Assembly (NCBI GenBank): GCA_032191485.1
Contig: JAVDOI010000006.1
Location: 8,471,556 to 8,535,555, forward strand
Direction of reading: 5' to 3'
From: Leptoclinus maculatus
Lineage: Eukaryota > Chordata > Actinopteri > Perciformes > Stichaeidae
Length of the DNA stretch: 64,000 nucleotides
The notes under the pieces were generated by a model, which was not told the origin of the DNA, did no database searches, and worked only from the letters and a program-made list of their open reading frames with translations. This document shows, piece after piece, positions 1 through 64,000 of this stretch. Numbering within the stretch: the stretch's first letter is position 1; the number at the start of each line of letters is the position of its first letter. A program made the translations under genes and the position numbers.

Positions 1-535
1 CTACGTGGTATCGGAAATATTTCAGGTAGTGCAATGTATCTACTTCATTGTTCAGTTACTATAACATGATCCACTCAACTATCACTTCTTGACCCTCAAC
101 AACAGAACACCAGCCCGTGGTGCCGGACACGAAGCGTGGCCATAAGAAAGCAACAGTCCTGTGAGTATATATTTGGTTGTCTGAAACCAAAAGATTGCAC
201 TGATTGAATTAGAAACAACAGCAACTTCATGTTATCACCATGACGCCATGAGCCGTCCTAACTCGAGAAGGCGGACATCTCTGTGTCGTCTCGCTTCCCG
301 TCGTTTCCAACGAGGATCTTATGATGGGTCATTACTCAAGCAGTTCTTTTCAGTCACGAGGCATGTTCATATTTAAAAATCATACGGTAGCACATTCCAT
401 CTAACAAAATGTCTTTGCACTAAACAACATTCAAAGAAAACATGGCACAGTACGACTTTTTTGTTTCTTTTTCGGTTCTTTTTTTTTTTTTGTCTACAAT
501 GTTTTTTCTTTTGTACTTCAAATATCAAATCATGT

Positions 536-541
536 TTTATT
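536..541 (-). promoter_or_regulatory. Candidate poly(A) signal AATAAA
   Basis: TTTATT on the plus strand, so canonical AATAAA in the plexin sense strand, about 765 nt past the stop codon. It is the only canonical hexamer I found between the stop and the window edge. The sequence after it is A/T-rich rather than clearly GU-rich, so use is plausible but unproven. Confidence 0.5.
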
Positions 542-1130
542 GTTGGTATTTGTATTGTTGGTTTAAAAGGAAAAGGAAAAACAAAAAATGTTTTCTCCCT
601 AATCTTTCTTTAAAAACGTAGCTGTATTTCTATATAATATCTATATCATCTTCCTTTGTAACGTTTCTGTAAATTGTGCAAATTCAGCAGTAATACAAGT
701 GGCGAGAGATCAGAGAGTGGGCAGTTGATTACATCTATACAAAAAGAAAAGAAAAGAAAAATCTAACTGCGACGCCCGTTGGGAGTCACATGACCTAGAG
801 AGCCTTTCTCCATTGGCTCATCACAGATTGGTCCATTCTGTTAATGATACCACACATGGAGTTTCTTTCCAGGCTTCCATTGTTTCTTTCCTGACCATCG
901 CTTCATCACGACAAAACTCCTGAAATCAAAAATCAAGCAAACAACAAACACCAACATCCACAATAACCAAATGCTGTCAGTTGACACGTTTCTCCAAGTA
1001 TGCATGTGTGAAAATGTCTGGTGTCCCAGTCTCTCACACAGACACGAGCCCACACACACACTGTATGGGGCTGCAGACAAACACACACATACACATGTAA
1101 GCGTACACAGGCCCGCCCATCTCTGCCGAA

Positions 1131-1146
1131 CCCCCCCCCCCCCCCC
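1131..1146 (-). repeat. Homopolymer G16 in 3' UTR (sense strand)
   Basis: Sixteen consecutive C on the plus strand, read as G16 in the plexin mRNA about 160 nt past the stop codon. Such a run can form an RNA G-quadruplex; its exact length is prone to sequencing error. Confidence 0.85.
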
Positions 1147-1305
1147 TCCATGTTGCAGTATTCTGCTATAGTCCTTTTTGCAGTTCGTCTGTCGTATTGT
1201 TGGGGGTTGGAGTTTTGTTTGTTGTCTGGGTGAGAGGAGCGACGGAGAGAGACAGATGGAGAGGAGGAGTGAAGAGAAGGAGGAGACGGAGGTGCTGGAT
1301 GGTCC

Positions 1306-56048
<54,743 letters not shown>

Positions 56049-57739
56049 CTGCAGAGACAAAAAAAAGAGAAACTTTTAGCTTGTTTTCCCCCCAAAAGGA
56101 GACAGTTATGGAAGGAAGGGAGTGAGCTCGTGAAATGCAAGCAAACAAGGCACAAATAGCAGCAAGATGAGACAAGGAGTGATGAAATAAATCACTTGTT
56201 TGTTGACGAGTAAAAAAAAAAAAAAAAAAAAAGGCGAGCAAGCCGTGGGTTACGTTTGACTTCACGCCAGATTTGCCAGAACGCACTCATCCTAAAGAGC
56301 GATGCTGTGATGCAGTCTTCACATGTGTTACAGGCTTGTGCAACACTCCCACTTGCGTTGCACCAGATATAAATGCTGCACGACAACACTTGAGCAAGAG
56401 AGCCTTTCATATAAAGTTCGCAATAGATTATCTACCCAATAAAACTATTTGCATCACAACAGTGCTGCATTGTTATGGCAGGAAGATAGGCTCCAGTGTA
56501 TTATGTCCATGTGTGGAGTGGAGTAATGAGCTCAGGCCAATATCAGTAACTGATGTGCACACACACGGTCTTGTTTAGATCATCTGGGAGCAGCCCATTC
56601 ACTGGAGTTCACCAGCCTGGAGGTCTGGGCGTGTGTCCTCACATAGATGCATATGGACAAACAAGTTTCTTGATGTACAGTTGGATTAATGTGCGCCTAC
56701 GCTTTGCACATGTTCACTTCACTGAGGCAGAATGAAAAAGGACTCGGGATGTAATGTTTCCTAGATATGCATGTGTGCATGTGCTGGAAGAAATTAAGTC
56801 ATTACTGTGCTCATGCCATGATTTGGCAGCGATGCAGATCTCGTCAACACTGATAATGAGGGAGAGACGGAACAGGAGGGTGGGTGACAGATCTTATACA
56901 ATACGAGTTAAAGCTTGGGTGGAACTAACCCACCCAGTGTCCTACAGTTTGAGCCAAAAGGATAAGAAAACAAGAGCACTGCTGACAAATCACATATTTC
57001 ACAAGCTAGAGAAACTGTTAAAGTGACTCACATAATAAGAGACATGTGGCAGAAAGAGAACTTTCTTTTAAATATAAGGAAAAAGGGGCCTGGAAGCCGT
57101 GGACTTGTTTCTGATCAAGCATTCACCAAAATAAACCCAAACACATATTTCAACAGTGTTTGAACAACAACAACAAAATCTTCATCCTTCTTCCAGTTCA
57201 ACATATGTATCTAACAAGATGAACTGTAACAAGAGTATAGAAGAGCCTGAAATCGACAGCGTCACGTTGCAGGAAAGGACAACATGTTGACAAGTCAGAA
57301 AAGCTTGGGATAAGAAAACATCGACCAGGTCCTTGTAAAATATGCACTGCACATTCTCTACTTCACTTCTTGGTGTAGCTTTTCCTTTAAGCAGATAGCT
57401 GGCTCCCTGTCAGTGAATGTTTCTTTCCCCTCCTCTCCTCTGAGCTGTTGTACATTAGAAGCTACAGCGCGTCCCCGGGGCCTGAACACAATGCCGGAGT
57501 TTGTTCATTAGGCTGCTTAGCCCTGGCCTTGTGTGTCTGATCACACACAAACACATGCATAACACATAATGAGAGAGGGGAATACTAGAGGAGGAGGAAG
57601 AGGGCTACAGAAAGACCTGGCGTATAATCAACTAGGAGGAAGGTGGGTGATGGGTGGAAAAATGGATGGCACAAAAGGACGGAGGGAGGAAGAGGGAGGG
57701 AATGGAGAGAAGAAGGAGGGGGAAGTGAAATGAAGGGAG

Positions 57740-57741
<2 letters not shown>

Positions 57742-57781
<40 letters not shown>
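57742..57781. repeat. (GA)20 microsatellite
   Basis: Perfect GA run within about 550 bp of purine-rich DNA (57570-58140). Confidence 0.95.
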
Positions 57782-57785
<4 letters not shown>

Positions 57786-60231
57786 GAGTGAAAGAAAGTG
57801 AAGGAAGCGAGAAGCGGAGGAGGCGAGTTTAATTCGGAACAGAGCAAAGTGAAACGGGGAAGTCAGATAGCTGTTGATGCGAGGAAAGGAGAAAGAGAAA
57901 ATGAAGGGTCAAAAGAAAAGAGACAGAGAGAAGACATTTTAGAAGAATATCTTAATCCCTCTGCACCTTTCTCTTTACCCATCCCATCCCCTCTATCCAA
58001 CACCACGTACCCAAGTCCCCCGACAACATCCTACTTAATTAACAGCCTGGCGCCTCGGACGACACTTAGAAATTGATGGAGGAGGCCAGAGATGGAGCGA
58101 GAGAGAGAGAGAGAGAGAAAGAGAAGAAAGCAGAGATTAATTTGCACTTGTGGCTTTTGAAGTCCTGCCTCAGTAAAAAAGATGCTCATGTCAAAAGCTG
58201 TGGGCTTGCATTGTCAAAGGTGCTCAAAATAAAAGAGGGTTTCTGAGCATTCTGCTGCTAGAGCCAACTGTGTCAGAAGCTAGCATAGCCTCTAGTGCAA
58301 GCTGCAGCTAACCAATGTTTTATTCATCCCTCTATTGACTTTGTGTCAGCTCAGCGGTCTGATTGTCGTTTTCTTTGGCCGTCCTCTTTCCTTACAGCAT
58401 CCATGTGCTACATTCAGTCCTATGCATTACAAAAATACAGTAAATAAAGCCGACTGTACAATATGTAGGTATAAGTTGCTCTCTACATACCAGGAAACAG
58501 AAAACAGGTTTTCTGGGAGACATGAAAGAGAATAAAGTGAGGTGTCCTGCCACTTTATGAAATGAATCGGAAGAAGACGGATGCTGTGGTTGTCTTGGCC
58601 AGATGTGAAATTTCAGGAGGACCAACACGGAAGGAGAGTGTATGTGTGTGTAGTAAGTGTTGTGTGTATGTTTATATACTATATCGGTGGGACAGGGTGC
58701 ATGCCATAGATGGCTCAGTGATGGTTGCAGGTTTTTTAAAAAAAAGCAGAGTTTCTCCCCCTGAGCAGGACCTGGTTTTGCGCGGAACAGCAGCTCGCTT
58801 CATTACAAGGTTCACTTTGTCTTCTATAACCGGTGAGAGCCTTTTATAGTAAAGTTACATGTGTGCGTGAAGTGGAAATGAAGCGTGAAGGAATGCACGC
58901 CACAGATGGTTTCTCCGCACCAAAACAAGGCACAAAAACATCTGCTCTATTTTGAGATTTTGATCACTGTCTTTTTACTCCGACATCTTCATAAGCAGTT
59001 TTAACACCAACAGATGTGGAGACTGTTGCAGAAAACTGCCTTTTGCCAAATTTAAAAATTCTTTGTTTCCGAGCACACAAACGAGCATCAGTCAATAACT
59101 GTGAAATAAGCTCTCGCACCCCTGATTGGATTGGACCTGTGTTTTTGAGCAAGTGTGGCGGACGTCCAAGTCTCCAACTTCGGTTCACAGCCAAGCACCC
59201 GGAGGGCTTTCCTTACCTCTCCCTGTTTGTTTTCCCTCAAAGGCTGCTGTTAGCTTTGTGCCTAAAGCTAGCACCACTGTTTCCGTTTGTTAACAGTGAA
59301 GGCATGTACAATTATGTAGATTATTAAGATGCACTGTATATATTACCTAACTGAAAATCTCCTGCATACAAACAAAGAGGAAATATCTTTTAGAGACAAA
59401 AAAAACAAGTCCAAACCATTATTCCTCACAAAAATATCATTACAATGCTTGTCCTAAATATTTTTTACATCTTAGCGCCGACACCCAGACGCCAGTTTTG
59501 ATTTAATGTCGCCATGAGCTTTCTCAAAGCAGAGCAGCTGTCATTCTAGGTCAGGCCTTTTCTAAAATATTCCTTCCTTCATTTCAAATGCACTCTGATG
59601 TGTGCCGCACCACGTCGCTCCACACCAATGGGAGAAAAAAAAAAAAAAAAAAAGTAAAAGAAAAAAATTAATAAAACAAGTGTTCAGCGGGCGGATGAGA
59701 TAATCTCTACTCGCAAGCGAGCAAAACACCTTTTAACATTCGCCAAGAGCTGATAATGAGACAGTCGGCAAGCTAGTGTGCATGTGCTGTGTGTGTGTGC
59801 ACGCAGATACGTAGAAGGTGAGATTAGAATCAAGACATGATGGGGTTGGGGTTGGGTGGAAGGGGTTGGAGGATGAAGACGAAAGCAGGAGCAGAGGATG
59901 CTATATAAATAAATAAATGTATTAAAACGCCAAATGAGTTCTGAAGGCTTTGACGTAGCCTGACAAGATATAAATTAATAAAGCTCCAAAAACACTGCGC
60001 ATATGTAATGAGGCGGGTGTCTGGTCGTTTTTTTTAACGCCCCCCCCACCACGTCCATCTATAAATAATTAATTAGCCGCCTCTGTGATGTGGGGACTAT
60101 AGATCAGGGAGGAGAAAAAAATAACACGCTAAATAATGAAGTAAAGCGATATGGGGAGCCCAAGGGAGAGATGAGATGGCATGGGTGGCCACAGAGGAGC
60201 GAAGGGGGCACACTGGTACAAATAAGAGGGA

Positions 60232-60233
<2 letters not shown>

Positions 60234-60289
<56 letters not shown>
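60234..60289. repeat. (GT)28 microsatellite
   Basis: Perfect TG run. Confidence 0.97.
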
Positions 60290-60290
<1 letters not shown>

Positions 60291-60982
60291 ACAAGATCCT
60301 GACAAAGGGGTATATGAATGCTCCCCCACCGCCTGTCGACATGCCCCCCCCAGGCTTTGTGACAGAGGTCTCACGTAGGAAACCAAAGAGCCGTCTGTAA
60401 CCTTGAACTGAAGAGTCCCATCTACTCCTTTTTACAATCCACTATACATTAATATTATATGACAATATATGGCAGTGGGTGGATCCTTTTATCCAAAGTA
60501 ACGTGCATGACATGGCGTGTCATATGTTTGGGCTGTGTGAAACTCCAGTGGGAATGAGGATGAGAACAGTTTTAGCATCAGAATTGTGCTGCTTTCTGGT
60601 CCCCCTTATGGGTATTAATTGTGAATATATAGAAAATATTGTGAAGAAGAGGGCAGAAAGAAAGCTTGAGTGTGCAGTGAGATGATTGCTAACTCAGATA
60701 GTGCGGTGAAATATTGTGACAAGGAAAGACGTACGGCTGGTCGATTTTTCGATGAGAAGAATCATTTTTTGAGCAAAATAGCATACATCGTGATTAAGCA
60801 CATGATAAGGACATTTTTTTTATTGTGCTTTAATTTCCATCCACATCATTAATGGAAGTCTGCTTCCAAATCATTCATTAATTAGTACAAGCCATGTAAT
60901 ATCATGTCATACATCACAATGTCACAGCAAGAACCACATATTAGAGCAGCTGGCCAGCAGCCGTGTTGTTTAGTGTGTGGGT

Positions 60983-60986
<4 letters not shown>

Positions 60987-61016
<30 letters not shown>
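60987..61016. repeat. (TG)15 microsatellite
   Basis: TG run preceded by a partial GTTTAGTGTGTGG unit repeated once. Confidence 0.93.
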
Positions 61017-61352
61017 CCTCTTTGGGACTCATACCAACTACAGGGATGAGAAAAGCAAGACATAAAAAAGCCTACCCATTAAATCACTGGAAATAGAGAT
61101 TACAAGAGGTGTATGTAGGTGTGTCGTCTATGTAAAATATAAGCTGAAGTCACACATCATTATATGTTAAAAAACAACAACATACAAGTGTGCAATTATA
61201 ATAATAAGCAAAGATCTACATGAGCTGCACGGTGTGGTACATGCATGGAAGACAAAGTGTGTGTGTGCATGTGGACTCAAGAGTTGAGGCCGGCTCATTA
61301 GCAGACAGAAACCACAAAGATGTTCTGTGACCGGCCAGACACTCACTGTTGG

Positions 61353-61377
61353 GGAGGGAGGGAGGGAGGGAGGGAGG

Positions 61378-61420
<43 letters not shown>
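61353..61420. repeat. (GGGA)n followed by (GA)n
   Basis: About eight GGGA tetranucleotides grade into GA dinucleotides, all purine on one strand. Confidence 0.95.
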
Positions 61421-61426
<6 letters not shown>

Positions 61427-63328
61427 CTTAATAAGGCGGCAACATGTAGAACAGTGCAGGAGCGACGGAAGAGAAGGAAGAAAAGGGACTTTGAAGCTTT
61501 AAAGGGACTGTGAAATTGTCCGCCCACGTCTTTCGTTACCTAGCAGTATGGAGACGCAGTGAAGAAGAGATATGGGGGGGGGGGAGAGAGAGAGAAAATG
61601 GGAAAAGTGAATGAGCACAGAGGAATGAGGGAGCATAGACGGGAGTGAAAATTAAAGCGAGATGCAGGGGAACGCGTGTCATGAATGTTATTCAGCGTGG
61701 ATTATCAAAGTCTTACAGAGCAACAGCTCGACTACATTTACCTACATGTTCTTCTGATACATACATACATACATCTCTGTGCTTTGTTGTAGCACCAAGG
61801 CACACATACATGTTGATTTCATCCTTTCATCCTTGACTTAAAAGCAAGCTGCCAAACCTACACACTTTATCCCCAACACACATATACGCCATAGTGTTCT
61901 ATGAAACAATAAAAAAGATTACAAAAAAGCAGTTAACGTGTGAATATTTTTTCAGCGGGTCTTCTTTTTCTTTTCTCATGGATTTTTATAAAGTGGGGGA
62001 GGAGAGGGGGGGGGGGGGAGACTCCTGGCACCCCGTTATCATTCTAACCCAGATATGTCAGCAGCGATCAAACCTTTGCGCTTTTCAGCTTTTCAAAGAC
62101 AAACCTTTGATTTCAGCGGTAGATTCGCTCTCCTGTCTCCTGCCGATGGCTTCTCCCTTTTGCACACAAAGTTGCGGCACTAAGATACACTAAAGCTGTG
62201 ATTTTTGCGATTAAAAAAAAGAAGTGGGCATACAAAAACTTAGCAAAAACGTACATGTAGCTTTGCTTGACAATAAACTCGCTGCGCCTATGTGTACACA
62301 CAATTTACTGTACATTATCATTTGTCCGCCAGTGTGAAAAGATTGGTCCTCGAGACCGGAAAAGGTTTACTGATAGTTTGCTATTTAACGGTGTGCAAAC
62401 AGTTCGCCCCCCCCCCTTGATATGGTGCTGCAGTAATCCTTCAGAAGAAGAACAGAAACCAGATGAAAGAGACCGGAAACACACTGATTTGTGCCACTGA
62501 GAAAGCTGAATAGCACAGACGTTTCAGTTCCTCCATGACCTGTGTCACAATCTATCCCACTGTGCTGAGAACATACTCCTCCATTCACACTTCAGTCTTT
62601 TTTAAGACACTGCCACTGTAACTAAATAACCTAGTGACGACAGGATGTGCCTGAAAAACACTTTGATTCAAATATTGGAAGCAGGAAAAAAACTGTACTC
62701 AAAGTACAAGTTGTATGAAGCAATATCAGTGAATAAAACCATCGCTACAGACTTACTTTTGTGTGAAACCATACAATTCACGGCCATTTGCCCATTTTTT
62801 ATTTTTTTTTACTCAGAGGAAATGCAGGACCAAGCTTCAGTGTGTCGTCTGCAGGAAGCAACAATTTCGTCAGCCGCAAGGAGGCAAATAGGCATAAGAA
62901 CTATGAGTGAATAAATTACTTTTCTTTCTTGATCTGTGAGGTGCTTTGCATTTTTACAATAATGTTAAGCCTTCATGTGGTGGGGAAAATAAACCCATTT
63001 TACGGTCTTTAAGGGCATGAAATTCAGACTATGCAACAACTTGGTGACACCCAGCGCTCGCTGACACCAAGTCTCCAAAGCTAGTATGTCACCGACCATC
63101 TTGGGATTGCACGGGAGTGCAATTGCGTCAGTTAAATGGAGGATGGACTAAAAAAAAATAAATCAGTGCAGGCCACTTTACTAAAACAGCTCGGTGAAAA
63201 GCCCAACATGACAGAGGCCGTTAGATGCTCTCGTGAGATTGGACGACGCAGCACGCCACAGTTTTTTTACCCCCCTCTGTCTCTTTCTCGATGCCTCTCC
63301 ATCCCAGCGAGCTGTCGCTGTTTCCCAA

Positions 63329-63333
63329 TCACA

Positions 63334-63363
<30 letters not shown>
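63329..63363. repeat. (CT)n microsatellite
   Basis: CT run with a TTT interruption near 63360. Confidence 0.95.
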
Positions 63364-63365
<2 letters not shown>

Positions 63366-64000
63366 GCTCGGCCTGCACTATTGAGTTTGTTTTTCCTTCA
63401 GCTCACTTTGCTGCGGGATTCATCCGTCTCCAGCTGCCCGTGTCATGTCTTTCTCCCAGTGACTCTGCATTTATCTCTTCCTCTCTCGCTGGCTGGCACA
63501 CACGAGGGTTGATGGTGAAAATGCAATATTCCTCCGTGTTCACCATTAGCGGGGCTTCAACTGTGAGGGCTGCGGAAATGAAGATTTCATACAGCCTGAA
63601 TAATTAAACTTGCGCATGGGTCCGCAAACCTCTGTGCATCTATCACGTCGTCATATTTTCCGGCGTGCGAGCGTGATCTTTGCTCTTTATTAAGTTGTTG
63701 CCGATCTTGTATTCATCGCTGCTTGCATCTAACACTTGCATTTGCCAGTGCTGAGCTCAACTGCTTCTCAAATGTTCTCAATGTCATATAAGGATTAACA
63801 CTTTGAAAGCAATTAAACCAAGAAAGTGTCCTTCGAATCTACATAAACACTTAAAAAGCTGCATTTTGCTAAACTCCACCCTCTTCCATAAATATGACTC
63901 TGCCGTCCTTGTGTAGTTGTCTACTAAGCATACTTCTTAGAGTACGACAGGCTGGTCTCTCTCCGCAGTGTCTCTTAGCCACCCTCCCTGCCTTCTGTTA

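Larger units (their letters stand above)
1..1305 (-). other. plxna1: Plexin 3' UTR and possible downstream flank
   Basis: Non-coding sequence beyond the stop codon. The part from 1305 to roughly 515 is the likely minimum 3' UTR given the poly(A) signal at 536-541; plexin-A 3' UTRs can be longer, so 1-515 may be UTR of a longer isoform or intergenic. It contains a G16 run on the sense strand (1131-1146), short TG repeats near 1050-1100, and AU-rich stretches at 470-660. No other gene is recognised. Confidence 0.7.
56049..64000 (-). other. Upstream intron, partial (at least 7.9 kb)
   Basis: Everything upstream of E1. I looked on the minus strand for the expected PSI2 exon (CHWCKY-type motif) and found none, so this is probably one intron continuing past the edge. 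Contains an A22 run (about 56211-56232), GA tracts (57742-57781, 58098-58120), an A18 run near 59636, TG repeats (60234-60289, 60987-61016), a GGGA/GA tract (61353-61420), G13 (62006-62018) and CT (63329-63363). Confidence 0.75.

Noticed and set aside
56211..56232. A22 run as a retrocopy or SINE poly(A) tail
   Set aside because: No adjacent SINE/LINE body or target duplication was recognised; treated as a simple homopolymer.
56330..56420. TGGTGCAAC on the minus strand as a trace of the PSI2 exon
   Set aside because: Only the WC pair fits; the neighbouring conserved residues and the cysteine pattern of PSI2 are missing, and no splice sites match.

Overview
The window is eukaryotic, most likely a teleost fish: one multi-exon gene on the minus strand with canonical GT-AG introns, very dense CA/TG and GA/CT microsatellites, long purine/pyrimidine tracts, and small TTAA-flanked MITEs of a type I associate with percomorph fish. 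No bacterial-style operons, RNA genes or CRISPR arrays are visible.

The gene is a class A plexin, a semaphorin receptor; the closest match I recognise is plexin-A1 (plxna1, paralogue a or b not resolvable). I placed 23 coding exons between 56048 and 1306, numbered here E1 to E23 in transcript order from high to low coordinates. Their lengths sum to 3576 nt, exactly 1192 codons (1191 residues plus stop). All splice phases agree and there is no internal stop, so the visible part looks intact. Residue numbers below refer to this visible part. The N-terminal roughly 700 residues (signal peptide, sema domain, PSI1, IPT1, PSI2) and the promoter lie beyond the right edge.

Protein layout: IPT2 (E1-E2), PSI3 (E3), IPT3 (E4-E5), IPT4 (E6-E7), IPT5 (E8-E9), IPT6 (E10-E11), transmembrane helix (E11), juxtamembrane coiled coil (E11-E12), first GAP segment (E12-E15), Rho-binding domain insert (E16-E18), second GAP segment (E19-E23). 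Semaphorin/neuropilin signals are received outside the cell, and the split GAP domain inside acts on Rap GTPases under Rho-family GTPase control.

Layout: 1-1305 is 3' UTR and possibly downstream DNA; 1306-8722 is gene-dense, holding E15-E23; 8723-28298 holds E7-E14 with moderate introns; 28299-43310 holds E2-E6; 43311-55847 is a 12.5 kb intron; 56049-64000 is intron leading to exons outside the window. Introns contain microsatellites, two TTAA-flanked MITEs, a decayed hAT transposase fragment, and AT-rich homeodomain-type segments that are candidate enhancers.

I did not find an undescribed system. The most useful leads are: sense-strand CA repeats just downstream of three plexin 5' splice sites, a TG/T tract in front of an in-frame skippable exon (E10), X-box (RFX-type) palindromes in introns, the nested hAT fossil, and a potential G-quadruplex in the 3' UTR.
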